In this document: in pieces, positions 7,730 through 15,886 of the stretch
Numbering within the stretch: position 1 is the first letter of the stretch
Layout of the letters: every line of letters begins with the position of its first letter
Assembly (NCBI GenBank): GCA_937898525.1
Contig: CALCBC010000106.1
Span: 1-59,209, forward strand
Length of the DNA stretch: 59,209 nt
From: an uncultured Sphingomonadales bacterium
Lineage (GTDB): Bacteria > Pseudomonadota > Alphaproteobacteria > Sphingomonadales > Sphingomonadaceae
Reading direction: 5' to 3'
Translations under genes and position numbers: made by a program
Notes under the pieces: model-generated
Databases searched by the model: none
What the model saw: only the letters and a program-made list of their open reading frames with translations
What the model was told of the DNA's origin: nothing

Positions 7730-8652
7730 GAGCGCCCGGCGCCACCTTCGTCGCCGGGCGCCTGACACCTTAGGGTCAGCGCCTCGAGCATCCAGGTCGA
7801 GGCCGGCCCCGGGCGCACGTCGCGGCGCCACAGCGCGTGGAGCGCGTAGAACAGCGGCGGCGCCTCGGGCAACCGCAACTCGACCAGCCGGCCGGCGTCG
7901 AGGTCGGCGCGGACCGCGTGGCGCGGCATGTTGCCCCAGCCGATGCCCTCGAGCAGCAGCGCGTGCTTGGCGCCGAGGTCGGCGAGGCGCCAGGTACGCG
8001 GGCTGAGCACCGAGAACTCGCGCCCCTCTGTCAGCGGCGAGCGGTCGGTCAGCACCAGCTGGAGGTGCTGGCGAGTCTCTCCGGGGGCGATCTCGCGAGC
8101 CTCGGCCAGCGGGTGGCCGGGCGCGGCGACCGGGACCAGCTCGACGTGGCCGACGACCGCGCGCTCCAGTCCGGGGTGGTCGACGATGTCGGGGCCGCCG
8201 ATCGCGAGGTCGGCCTTCCCGTCGAGCACCAGCGCGGCGACCGCGCCGAGCGCCTCGATGTGCAGCCTGAGATCGACGGTCGGGAACACCGCCTGGAAAT
8301 CGCGCAGCACGCTGGCGACGACCGAGCTCGGGAACATCACGTCGACCGCCAGCGCGAGCTCGGTTTCGAGGCCCTGGCGGATGCCGCGGGCCCGGGCCAT
8401 CAGTCCGTCGACCTCGCCGGCCACCGCGCGCGCGTCGGCGAGCAGCGCGCGGCCGGCGTCGGTCAGCTCGGGCCGGCGCGAACCCTCGCGCTCGAACAGC
8501 CGCACGCCGAGCTGCGCTTCGAGCGTGGCGATCCCGTAGCTGATCACCGAGAGCGCGCGGCCCAGCCTCTTCGCGGCCCGGTTGAAGCTGCCTTCCTCGG
8601 CCACCGCGAGGAAGATCCGAAGCTGGTCGAGCGTCGGCTGGCCGATGTCCAC
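7714..8652 (-). CDS. LysR-family transcriptional regulator
   Basis: A 312-residue LysR regulator. The N-terminal winged helix-turn-helix is seen in LDQLRIFLAVAEEGSFNRAA (residues 8-27), followed by a periplasmic-binding-like effector domain. The start is GTG at 8652, which gives the standard family N-terminus. It is divergent from the pirin gene and shares a 104-bp region containing a 7-bp inverted repeat. By the usual LysR logic it probably controls the pirin and FMN-reductase genes. The 3' end overlaps the CmcJ-like gene tail to tail. Confidence 0.92.
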   Translation of the reverse strand: MDIGQPTLDQLRIFLAVAEEGSFNRAAKRLGRALSVISYGIATLEAQLGVRLFEREGSRRPELTDAGRALLADARAVAGEVDGLMARARGIRQGLETELALAVDVMFPSSVVASVLRDFQAVFPTVDLRLHIEALGAVAALVLDGKADLAIGGPDIVDHPGLERAVVGHVELVPVAAPGHPLAEAREIAPGETRQHLQLVLTDRSPLTEGREFSVLSPRTWRLADLGAKHALLLEGIGWGNMPRHAVRADLDAGRLVELRLPEAPPLFYALHALWRRDVRPGPASTWMLEALTLRCQAPGDEGGAGRSQANQ

Positions 8653-8659
8653 TATTCAA

Positions 8660-8704
8660 CTCTCTGGAACATTTTGAACGAGTTTATCCGGGTTTTTCAG
8701 AGAG
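8660..8704. promoter_or_regulatory. inverted repeat in the LysR-pirin promoter region
   Basis: CTCTCTG (8660-8666) and CAGAGAG (8698-8704) are perfect 7-bp inverted arms separated by 31 nt of unusually A+T-rich sequence. The position between the divergent lysR and pirin starts fits a LysR regulator contact region or DNA loop site. Function is inferred. Confidence 0.4.
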
Positions 8705-8756
8705 CCGGCAAGCGCCATCTTCGGCGTCAGACGAGGTATCCCGAGAGGACACGACG

Positions 8757-9452
8757 ATGATCGAACTCAGGCCTTTTGCCAGCCTCGGCGGTGCCGACCA
8801 CGGCTGGCTCGACACGAAGTTTCATTTCTCCTTCGCCGACTACCACGACCCGGCGCGGACCAACTGGGGCCAGCTCAGGGTGTGGAACGACGACGAGATC
8901 GCTCCGCGGACCGGCTTCCCGCCGCATCCGCACCGCGACATGGAGATCATAACGTACGTCAGGAAGGGCGCGATCTCGCACCAGGACAGCCTCGGCAATT
9001 CCGGGCGCACCGCGGCCGGCGACGTGCAGGTCATGTCGGCCGGGTCGGGCATCCAGCACGCCGAGTACAATCTCGAGGACGAAACCACCACGCTGTTCCA
9101 GATCTGGATCATCCCCGACCGACGCGGCGGCGAGCCGACGTGGGGCACCCGGCCGTTCCCCCGGGGCGACCGCGACGGACGCTTCGTGCCGCTCGCTTCC
9201 GGCTTCGAGGGCGATGATGCGCTGCCGATCCGCGCCGAGGCGCGCGTGCTCGGCGCGACGGTCAAGGCCGGCGAAACGGTGACCTACGACACCCGCGCCG
9301 ACCGGCACCTCTACCTCGTGCCCGCGACCGGCAAGGTTCGCGTCGGCGAGGTCGAGGTCAGCGCCCGCGACGGCGCGGCGATCACCGGGCTCGAGCGGAT
9401 CGAGGTGACCGCGCTCGAAGACGCCGAGCTGGTGCTCGTCGACGCCCATTGA
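8757..9452 (+). CDS. Pirin family protein (YhhW-like bicupin)
   Basis: A 231-residue pirin-type bicupin. The metal-binding N-terminal cupin shows HPHRDME near residues 60-66 and the distal SGSGIQHAE near 98-106. Bacterial homologues bind Fe or Ni, and some oxidise quercetin-like flavonoids. The second cupin domain is present but degenerate. The gene starts with ATG after GAGAGGAC. It is divergent from the LysR gene and followed by a stem-loop and an FMN reductase gene. A role in aromatic or redox sensing is possible but not proven by sequence. Confidence 0.9.
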   Translation: MIELRPFASLGGADHGWLDTKFHFSFADYHDPARTNWGQLRVWNDDEIAPRTGFPPHPHRDMEIITYVRKGAISHQDSLGNSGRTAAGDVQVMSAGSGIQHAEYNLEDETTTLFQIWIIPDRRGGEPTWGTRPFPRGDRDGRFVPLASGFEGDDALPIRAEARVLGATVKAGETVTYDTRADRHLYLVPATGKVRVGEVEVSARDGAAITGLERIEVTALEDAELVLVDAH

Positions 9453-9464
9453 AGCACCCCCTGC

Positions 9465-9490
9465 GCAGGCCGGGCTCCGGCCCGGCCTGC
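9465..9490 (+). terminator. stem-loop between pirin and FMN reductase genes
   Basis: GCAGGCCGGGC-tccg-GCCCGGCCTGC is a perfect 11-bp stem with a 4-nt loop. No T-run follows, so termination would be partial. Confidence 0.5.
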
Positions 9491-9516
9491 CAACCCCGAC
9501 TTATGGAGAAGCTCGC

Positions 9517-10095
9517 ATGTCCCAAACTTTCCATGTTGCCGTGATCGTCGGCAGCCTGCGCAAGGGCTCGCTCAGCCGGATAGCCGCCAAGGCGCTTGCC
9601 CGGCTGGCGCCGCCGAACCTCGCGTTCCGCTTCGTCGAGATCGGCGACCTGCCGCTCTACGACGAGGACCTCGACGGCGAGGCCGCGCCCCCGGCGTGGA
9701 CCCGCTTCCGCGACGAGGTGCGCAGCGCCGACGCGGTGCTGTTCGTCACGCCCGAATACAACCGCTCGGTCCCGGGCGGGCTCAAGAACGCGATCGACGT
9801 GGGCTCGCGGCCTTACGGCCAGGCCGTCTGGACCGGCAAGCCGGCCGCCGTGATGAGCACCTCGATGGGCGGGCTCGGCGGGTTCGGCGCCAACCACCAC
9901 CTGCGACAGGCGCTGAGCTTCTTCGACATGCCGCTTCTGCAGCAGCCCGAGGCCTACGTCGGCAACACCGGCACGCTGTTCGATGACGACGGGCACCCCG
10001 TCAGCGAGCAGACCGAGGCGTTCTTCAAGGGCTTCGTCGATGCGTTCGGCCGCCTGATCGAGCGGAACGTCCAGGCGAGGGCGCTGGCTGCCTGA
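9517..10095 (+). CDS. NAD(P)H-dependent FMN reductase
   Basis: A 192-residue flavodoxin-like reductase of the NADPH-dependent FMN reductase family (chromate/azo-reductase type). Visible motifs are the phosphate-binding VGSLRKGS (near residues 10-17) and the flavin loop PEYNRSVPGGLKNAID (near 79-94), both typical of this family. It would supply reduced FMN or reduce quinones with two electrons. The gene lies 64 nt after the pirin gene and converges on the acetyltransferase gene. Joint control by the LysR protein is plausible. Confidence 0.9.
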   Translation: MSQTFHVAVIVGSLRKGSLSRIAAKALARLAPPNLAFRFVEIGDLPLYDEDLDGEAAPPAWTRFRDEVRSADAVLFVTPEYNRSVPGGLKNAIDVGSRPYGQAVWTGKPAAVMSTSMGGLGGFGANHHLRQALSFFDMPLLQQPEAYVGNTGTLFDDDGHPVSEQTEAFFKGFVDAFGRLIERNVQARALAA

Positions 10096-10108
10096 GGCAG
10101 CCGCGCCT

Positions 10109-10549
10109 TCACAGACGCTTCCGGAAGCAGACGACGCGCTCGGTTTCCTCGAAGCCGGCGGCGCCGTGGAACCGGAGGCTCGCCGCGTTGTCGAGCAGCG
10201 CGTCCGAGGCGAGCTCGCGGCAGCCCCGATCGCGGCCCCACTGCGCCGCAGCCTCGACGAGCGCGCGGCCGATGGCGCGGCGACGCCATTCAGGACGGAC
10301 GTAAATCCCTTCGAGGAAGGCAACGGGACAAGTCTCGCAACCGTTGACGTAGTCGGTCCTGAGCGAGACTTCGGCGAAACCGACCGCCTTGCCGCCCTCG
10401 ACCGCGACGAGCGTGGCGAGGCGGGCATCGCCGGACGCCAGGCTGGCCTCTGCCTCCGCGCGAAGCGCCTCGGCCGACTCGCCGGGCCACAGGGCCGAGC
10501 GCAGCCCGGCGATCGCGTCGAGGTCGGCCAGCGTCGCCGGGCGGATCAT
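10109..10549 (-). CDS. GNAT N-acetyltransferase, AAC(6')-like
   Basis: A 146-residue GNAT acetyltransferase. The acetyl-CoA loop is RPEWRRRAIGRAL, and the segment DYVNGCETCPVAFLEGIYV resembles aminoglycoside 6'-N-acetyltransferases of the AAC(6')-I type. It may acetylate an aminoglycoside or a similar amine; resistance cannot be claimed from sequence alone. The start overlaps the stop of the serine hydrolase gene (ATGA), so the two form an operon. Confidence 0.8.
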   Translation of the reverse strand: MIRPATLADLDAIAGLRSALWPGESAEALRAEAEASLASGDARLATLVAVEGGKAVGFAEVSLRTDYVNGCETCPVAFLEGIYVRPEWRRRAIGRALVEAAAQWGRDRGCRELASDALLDNAASLRFHGAAGFEETERVVCFRKRL

Positions 10550-11820
10550 CGGCCGGCGTAGGCCCCGCCGTAGATCGCGTCGCGGATGTCGTGGTGCAGG
10601 GTCATGTCGAACGGGACCTTCTGCGTCGCGAAGACTACCGCCATGTCGTTGAGCGGATCGACCCAGAACAGCATCGAGGGATAGCCGTCCCAGAAGAACT
10701 CGCCGACCGCGCCGCGGTTCTCTTGCGGCGTCCTCGGCGGGCCGGTGCGGACGAAGACATCGAACCCGAATCCGCCCGAGCCCTTGGTCGGCAGCCACAG
10801 GCGGTCGCTGTCCGGAATCCGCGGGTCGAGGTGGTCGGTCGCCATCAGCCGCACCGTGGCGGGCTGCAGGATGCGCACCCCGTCGAGCTCGCCCTCGCCG
10901 AGCAGCATGCGGGCGAAGCGCATGTATTCGTCGATCGTGGTGACGATGCCCGAGCCGCCCTCGGTCATCGGGTTGCCCGCAAAGCTCGAGCGCAGCCACG
11001 TCTCCTCGGGCATGCGCGTCAGCGGGGCGCCACCCTCGGATTCGTAGATCGCCGCGAGGCGCGGCAGCATCTCGGAGGGGCACTTCCAGCACGACTGCGT
11101 CATGCCGAGCGGGCGGAAGACATGGTCGCGCACGTACTCGTCGAACGGCTGGCCCGAGAGCACCTCGACCAGCCGTGCCTGCACGTCGACTCCGGCGCTG
11201 TAGTGCCAGTGGGTGCCCGGGTCGTAGAGCAGCGGGACCTGCGGCATCAGCTCGGCGAAGCGCTCGAGCGTGTGGTCCGGCGAGAGCGGCATGAGCGCGT
11301 TCCACACGGGATCGCTCGGGTGGCCGGCGTTGCCGTAAGTGAAGCCGGCGGTGTGGCGCAGCACGTCGCGGATGGTGATCTGGCGGCTCGGCGGGCGCAG
11401 CTTGTCGGGCTCGGCCTCGTCCCACACCTGCACCTCGGCGAACTGCGGCAGGTAGCGCTCGAGCGGATCGTCGAGGCCGAACCTGCCCTGCTCCCACAGC
11501 TGCATCAGCGCGACCCCGGTGACGGGCTTCGTCATCGAGTAGATCTGCACCAGCGTGTCGCGTGTGAACGGCCGTCCCTCCTCGCGGTCGGCGAGGCCGG
11601 CGCTGCCGTAGTGCACCTCGCGCCCGTCCTTCCATACGAGCACCTCGGCGCCCACCACGCGGCCCTGCTCGACCATCGAATGGAGCATCGCGTCGATCCG
11701 CGCGCCGTCGAGCGAGAAACCCGGGGCAGCGGAGGCCGAGGCCGGTGCCGCCGGTGCCAGCAGCAGCAGAACGGCCAGCAACCAACAGCGCCGCGCGCCC
11801 GAAATCCAGCTGTCTGCCAT
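10546..11820 (-). CDS. Secreted serine hydrolase, beta-lactamase/class C family
   Basis: A 424-residue protein with a signal peptide (hydrophobic stretch LLAVLLLLAPAAPASASA) and a class C beta-lactamase/esterase domain. The nucleophile motif is SMTK (SxxK), and YSAG fits the Tyr motif. A C-terminal segment around GGFGFDVFV completes the fold. Family members are esterases, D-aminopeptidases or transesterases; true beta-lactamase activity is unlikely without further evidence. The acetyltransferase gene follows with a 4-nt overlap. It is divergent from the alpha/beta hydrolase gene. Confidence 0.88.
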   Translation of the reverse strand: MADSWISGARRCWLLAVLLLLAPAAPASASAAPGFSLDGARIDAMLHSMVEQGRVVGAEVLVWKDGREVHYGSAGLADREEGRPFTRDTLVQIYSMTKPVTGVALMQLWEQGRFGLDDPLERYLPQFAEVQVWDEAEPDKLRPPSRQITIRDVLRHTAGFTYGNAGHPSDPVWNALMPLSPDHTLERFAELMPQVPLLYDPGTHWHYSAGVDVQARLVEVLSGQPFDEYVRDHVFRPLGMTQSCWKCPSEMLPRLAAIYESEGGAPLTRMPEETWLRSSFAGNPMTEGGSGIVTTIDEYMRFARMLLGEGELDGVRILQPATVRLMATDHLDPRIPDSDRLWLPTKGSGGFGFDVFVRTGPPRTPQENRGAVGEFFWDGYPSMLFWVDPLNDMAVVFATQKVPFDMTLHHDIRDAIYGGAYAGR

Positions 11821-11913
11821 CCGCCTGCTCCCCCACCCGCTCGCCCCGCCGTTGTCGGGCGAGGATGCGCGGTGTTACAGGCGGAGTGGAAACGAGAACA
11901 AGGGGAGATGACG

Positions 11914-12870
11914 ATGGGGATCGGCAGACTGGCGCTCGCGGCCGCGGTGCTGCTCCCGGCGACCGCCGCGCTTGCGCAGCCGACCGCTCCGGACAGCGAC
12001 ATGGCCGCGGTGTTCGCCGCGCAGAACCGCATCCCCGACACCCCCGGCAGCGGACCCTACCCAGCGTTGATGGAAGTCGATCCGGCGCTGCCCGATCACG
12101 TCGTCTATCGTCCGGCCGACCTCTCGGCCCTGGGTGCGGGAAAGCTCGGGCTGTTCGTGTGGGGCAACGGCGGATGTGCCGACGACGGGGCCAGCTCACG
12201 GCTCCACCTCTCCGAGATCGCCTCGCACGGCTACCTCGTCATCGCGCCGGGCAAGTGGCGCAACGGCCCCAATGCCAAGGAACCGCCGGCGCCGCCGCGC
12301 GCTCCGGCCACGGGAGGCGGCTTGCCGACGCCGCCGACCTCGGCGGCCGATCTCAAGGAGGCGCTCGACTGGGCGCTCGCCGACGAGCGCTACGCCGCGA
12401 TGATCGACCCCGAGGCGGTGGCGATCGGCGGGTTCAGTTGCGGCGGGCTCCAGGCGCTCGAGCTGGCGGGCGACCCGCGGCTGAGGACGGTCGTGGTGCA
12501 GAACAGCGGCATCTTCAACACCTCGGGGCAGTCGATCGGCGGGATGCAGGTGACCAAGGACCTGCTGAAAGCGCTGCACACCCCTGTCCTGTACGTCCTC
12601 GGCGGACCGAGCGACATCGCCTACGTCAACGGAATGGACGACTTCGCGCGGATCGACCACGTGCCCGCGGCGGTGGCCAACCTGCCGGTCGGCCACGGCG
12701 GCACCTATTTCGAGCCGAACGGCGGCAAGGCCGCGCGGATCGTGGTCGACTGGCTCGAGTGGCAGCTGCGCGGCGACGCCGAGGCCGCCAAAGGGTTCGT
12801 CGGCCCGGACTGCCGCTGGTGCAGCGATCCCGAGGTCACGCTCGAGCGCAAGAACCTGCCGGACGGCTGA
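11914..12870 (+). CDS. Secreted alpha/beta hydrolase
   Basis: A 318-residue protein with a signal peptide ending near ALAQP. It has an alpha/beta-hydrolase core with nucleophile elbow GFSCGG (Ser followed by Cys) and a late His in VGHGGTYF. It probably cleaves an ester or carries out a related hydrolysis outside the cytoplasm. The ATG at 11914 is chosen because AGGGGAG ends 6 nt upstream; an ATG at 11908 directly abuts that site. It ends 9 nt from the convergent dienelactone-hydrolase-like gene. The substrate is unknown. Confidence 0.82.
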   Translation: MGIGRLALAAAVLLPATAALAQPTAPDSDMAAVFAAQNRIPDTPGSGPYPALMEVDPALPDHVVYRPADLSALGAGKLGLFVWGNGGCADDGASSRLHLSEIASHGYLVIAPGKWRNGPNAKEPPAPPRAPATGGGLPTPPTSAADLKEALDWALADERYAAMIDPEAVAIGGFSCGGLQALELAGDPRLRTVVVQNSGIFNTSGQSIGGMQVTKDLLKALHTPVLYVLGGPSDIAYVNGMDDFARIDHVPAAVANLPVGHGGTYFEPNGGKAARIVVDWLEWQLRGDAEAAKGFVGPDCRWCSDPEVTLERKNLPDG

Positions 12871-12879
12871 GCTGCCGGC

Positions 12880-13770
12880 TCAGAGCGCAGCTTCGTAGAG
12901 GTCGAGCAGCATCTCCCACGAGGCGTCGTCCTCGTCGTAGTTGTAGGCCGGCGAATCCGCCACGGTCCAGCCGTGGTCGGCGCGGAACACCCTGACCTGC
13001 GCCGGGCGCCCCGCCGCCTCGGCAGCGGCCTTGAGCGCGTCCTTGTCGCCCGGCGAATTGCGGTCGTCATCGCGGGCGATGGCAAACAGGAAGCTCGCCT
13101 GGGTCTGGCCGATCATCCTGACCGGCGAGGTGTCCTCCTCGCCGACCAGCCGGCCGCCGTGGAACGAGGCCGCCGCCTTGACGCGCTCAGGCGCCGCGGC
13201 GGCGGTCCATACGGCGAACGGGCCGCCCATGCAGTAGCCCTGCACGCCGATCCCACGCGCGGTATCGACCGCCTCGTCGCCATCGAGATAGGCGACCACG
13301 GCCCGGGCGACATCCATCACCACCATCGGCGTCAGCTTCTCGCGCCAGGGGGCGACCTTCTCCATTCCGCCCTGCTCGCGGAAGGCATCGAAGTCGTCGA
13401 ACTGCGGCGCTTCCTGATCGGCGTAATAAGGGTTGAGGACGAGCACCGCGTAGCCCTGCGCCGCGAGCCGGCGGGCCATCGCCATGAACGAATCGCGAAT
13501 GCCGGCGATGTCCGGCCAGACGATCACGGCCGGGCTCTTGCCCTGCGCCGGGTGGACGAAGAACCCGTCCATCCGCCCGCCGGGCACGTCGAAGCGGACA
13601 GTCGTCTCACGCCGCCCGCCCGTCTGCGCCTCGGCGCGGCCGAGCGGGGCCAGCGCGGCGGCCGTCGCCGCTGCCCCGAGCGCCGCGAACTCGCGGCGGT
13701 TGACGCCGCCGCTCCCGCGCCGGCGCCTGGCTATCTCTCCCATACGGGCAAGCTGGTCCTCGTCGCACAC
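12880..13770 (-). CDS. Tat-exported dienelactone hydrolase family protein (copy 1)
   Basis: A 296-residue dienelactone-hydrolase-like alpha/beta hydrolase. The N-terminus carries a twin-arginine motif (NRREFAALGAA, near residues 24-34) before a hydrophobic stretch, so export by Tat is expected. The catalytic elbow GYCMGG has Cys as nucleophile, as in dienelactone hydrolase, and the His is in DHGW. The start is GTG at 13770 with AGGGAGG upstream. It is a paralogue of the gene just upstream (13846-14727), sharing the MC-x-x-DQL start, GYCMGG, AAASFHGG and DHGWTV segments. The substrate is unknown. Confidence 0.85.
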   Translation of the reverse strand: MCDEDQLARMGEIARRRRGSGGVNRREFAALGAAATAAALAPLGRAEAQTGGRRETTVRFDVPGGRMDGFFVHPAQGKSPAVIVWPDIAGIRDSFMAMARRLAAQGYAVLVLNPYYADQEAPQFDDFDAFREQGGMEKVAPWREKLTPMVVMDVARAVVAYLDGDEAVDTARGIGVQGYCMGGPFAVWTAAAAPERVKAAASFHGGRLVGEEDTSPVRMIGQTQASFLFAIARDDDRNSPGDKDALKAAAEAAGRPAQVRVFRADHGWTVADSPAYNYDEDDASWEMLLDLYEAAL

Positions 13771-13780
13771 GACTCGCCTC

Positions 13781-13805
13781 CCTCGCTTCCTTCCCGGAAG
13801 CGAGG
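13781..13805 (-). promoter_or_regulatory. hairpin next to the ribosome binding site of a dienelactone-hydrolase-like gene
   Basis: CCTCGCTTCC-ttccc-GGAAGCGAGG is a perfect 10-bp stem lying between the two paralogous genes. On the minus strand it ends within the AGGGAGG ribosome binding site of the 12880-13770 gene. It could serve as a partial terminator for the upstream gene or could limit translation of the downstream one. Confidence 0.45.
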
Positions 13806-13845
13806 ATAGACCTTTCGCGATGGGGGTCCAGCTTGGCCCGGCGGG

Positions 13846-14727
13846 CTAGAGGGCGCTCTCGTAGAGGGCGAGCAGCCGGGCCCAGGCGCGCTCGGCCTCG
13901 GCCTCGTTGTAGACCGGGCTGTCGGGCACGGTCCAGCCGTGGTCGCCCTGATAGACCTCGATCTCGGCCGGCCGCCCGGCAGCCTCGGCGGCTGCCTTGA
14001 GCTGGTCCTTCTCGTCCGGCGCGCGTTCGTCGTCGTTCCTGGCGATCGCGAACAGGTAGCTCGCCTGGGTCTGCGGCAGGAGCTTGATGGGGACGTTCGG
14101 GTCGTCGGGGTCCTGCTGGTTGGTGACCAGCCCGCCGCCGTGGAACGAGGCCGCCGCCTTGACCCGCTCGGGTGCCGCGAAGGCGGTGCGCACGGTGAAC
14201 GGGCCGCCCATGCAGTAGCCCTGGTTGCCGATGCCGCGAGCGGTGTCGACCGCATCCTGCTGGTCAAGCCAGGCGACCACGGCCTTCGCCGTCTCGACCA
14301 CGTTCTCGTGGGTGTTCTCGGCCATCCACGGGCCGACCTTCTGGAACCCGCCGTTGTCGCGGAAGTCGGCGAAGTCCTTGAACTGCGGCGCCGGGGCGCT
14401 GCGGTAGAACGGGTTGACCACCAGCACCGCGTAGCCCGACGAGGCGAGGCGGCGGGCCATGACCTTCTTGGCGTCGCGCAGCCCGGCGATGTCGGGCCAC
14501 AGGATGACGGCCGGATGCTTGCCCTCGCCCGGGTGGACGAAGAAGGCGTCCATCGTCCCGCCCGGGGCGGCGAAGGAGACGTCGTTCTCGACCAAGCCGC
14601 CGGCGCCCTGCGCGCAGGCCGTGGCCCACGGGGTCAATGCGGCGCCCAGGCCGGCCACGGCACCGAACTTGCCGAACTGCCGCCGGCTGACGCGGCTCAT
14701 TTCGTTCAGCTGGTCGAGCTCACACAT
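13846..14727 (-). CDS. Tat-exported dienelactone hydrolase family protein (copy 2)
   Basis: A 293-residue paralogue of the neighbouring gene. The N-terminus has SRRQFGKFGAV, a twin-arginine signal, followed by a hydrophobic region ending near ATACAQG. The nucleophile elbow GYCMGG and the DHGWTV histidine segment are intact. The ATG at 14727 has GAGGAGG upstream; a longer frame to 14826 has no better site. Tandem duplication followed by divergence is the simplest origin. Both would act in the periplasm, which is unusual for hydrolases of muconolactone-type intermediates and argues for an extracellular ester or lactone as substrate. Confidence 0.85.
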   Translation of the reverse strand: MCELDQLNEMSRVSRRQFGKFGAVAGLGAALTPWATACAQGAGGLVENDVSFAAPGGTMDAFFVHPGEGKHPAVILWPDIAGLRDAKKVMARRLASSGYAVLVVNPFYRSAPAPQFKDFADFRDNGGFQKVGPWMAENTHENVVETAKAVVAWLDQQDAVDTARGIGNQGYCMGGPFTVRTAFAAPERVKAAASFHGGGLVTNQQDPDDPNVPIKLLPQTQASYLFAIARNDDERAPDEKDQLKAAAEAAGRPAEIEVYQGDHGWTVPDSPVYNEAEAERAWARLLALYESAL

Positions 14728-14884
14728 CGCTTGCCTCCTCAAGCTGCTGATCTGGGTCGAGGATAGCCGAACGGGGCGCGAGGTCCACAAGCGGTTTGTA
14801 TCAGTTTGCTGCGGGCGGCGGTTCACGCCCCCTCCGCCCCTCCCCGCTTGCGAGGAGGTGGGCGCGAAGCGGACGTGAGGCGCG

Positions 14885-15814
14885 TCAGGTCAGGTCGTCG
14901 AGCTTGATCACCAGCCCCGCCTCGGCGGCCTTCATCGCCTCGCGGCGGAGCTGCTCGATCTTCAGGCGGCCGGGAGGGGCTTCCTCCCTGGGCAGCGCGG
15001 CCATCAGCTTCTGGTGAATCTCCTCGAAGTCGGGGCCATGCTCGGGGTGGGTCAGGATCAGGCCCTTCTGCTCGGTCATCCCGGCGAGGATCTTGGCGCC
15101 GACTTCGTAGGGATCCATCCCTTCCTCGAACGCGGTGCCGAACTGCTCGAGCGATTCCCGCGGCACTTCGGGGAAACCGCTGTTGGCGAAGCTGTCGGGA
15201 CGCTTGAGCGCGCTGGTCCAGGCGTTGGTGCGGGTCAGCGCCGGGCAGCACAGCGAGCACCCGATCCGGTGCGGGGCGAGGTTGTAGCGCAGCGATTCGG
15301 TGAGCCCGCGCACGGCGAACTTGCTGGCGGTGTAGATGCCCGCCTGCGGGCCGGGCAGGAAGGCGGCCATCGAGGCGACGTTGACCACGTGGCGGCGGCC
15401 GGTCGAGGCCTTGATCCTGGGCAGGAAGCTGACGAGGCCGTTGACCACGCCGCCGAAGTTGACCCCCATGATCCAGTCGTAGTCGTCGTAGCTCGCCTCG
15501 TCGGTCGGACCGAACACCGAGACGCCGGCGTTGTTGACCAGCACGTGAACCTCGCCGAAGTGCCGGACGACCTCGTCGGCGACCTCGGCGAAGCGCGCGC
15601 GATCGGTCACGTCGAGCTTGCAGAACAGCGGCTGCTCATAACCTTTCGCCGCGAACCACTCGGCGGTCCGGGCCCGGTCGTCCTCGTTGCGGTAGCTCAG
15701 CGCGAGGCGCATGCCGGCGTCGGCAAAGGCCTGCGCGACGCCGAGCCCGATGCCGGTCACCGCGCCGGTAATGAAGGCCACGCGCCCTTCCCAGGGCCGG
15801 TCCGCTGCGCTCAT
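14885..15814 (-). CDS. Short-chain dehydrogenase/reductase
   Basis: A 309-residue classical SDR with a C-terminal extension. The NAD(P) motif reads TGAVTGIG (residues 16-23), the structural motif NNAG is present, the catalytic Tyr-Lys pair is in YTASK, and a Ser lies in NVASM. The start ATG follows GAGAGGG. It is divergent from an NTF2-fold gene with 72 bp between them, which includes a candidate operator. It would oxidise an alcohol or reduce a ketone, possibly a benzylic alcohol of a lignin dimer; the substrate is inferred from context only. Confidence 0.88.
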   Translation of the reverse strand: MSAADRPWEGRVAFITGAVTGIGLGVAQAFADAGMRLALSYRNEDDRARTAEWFAAKGYEQPLFCKLDVTDRARFAEVADEVVRHFGEVHVLVNNAGVSVFGPTDEASYDDYDWIMGVNFGGVVNGLVSFLPRIKASTGRRHVVNVASMAAFLPGPQAGIYTASKFAVRGLTESLRYNLAPHRIGCSLCCPALTRTNAWTSALKRPDSFANSGFPEVPRESLEQFGTAFEEGMDPYEVGAKILAGMTEQKGLILTHPEHGPDFEEIHQKLMAALPREEAPPGRLKIEQLRREAMKAAEAGLVIKLDDLT

Positions 15815-15845
15815 TGACTTTACCCTCTCGCCAAAACAGTCACGA

Positions 15846-15864
15846 TCGTTAGTGTTGCATACAA
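15846..15864. promoter_or_regulatory. putative operator half-site, SDR/NTF2 promoter region
   Basis: TCGTTAG-TGTTG-CATACAA has a perfect right arm of the TTGTATG-n5-CATACAA pattern and a weak left arm (4 of 7). It sits between divergent starts, 22 nt before the NTF2 gene and 31 nt before the SDR gene. Confidence 0.4.
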
Positions 15865-15886
15865 ACCTATCCGGGAGAGTCGATCA

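Noticed and set aside
10109..11820. An antibiotic-resistance locus (beta-lactamase plus aminoglycoside acetyltransferase)
   Set aside because: The serine hydrolase belongs to the broad class C/esterase group and the GNAT resemblance does not prove drug acetylation. No mobile element flanks the pair.
14797..14803. TTGTATC at 14797 and at 18474 as further operator sites
   Set aside because: Only single half-sites are present; the right arms do not match, and 18474 lies just after the LigW-like gene stop rather than at a sensible promoter position.
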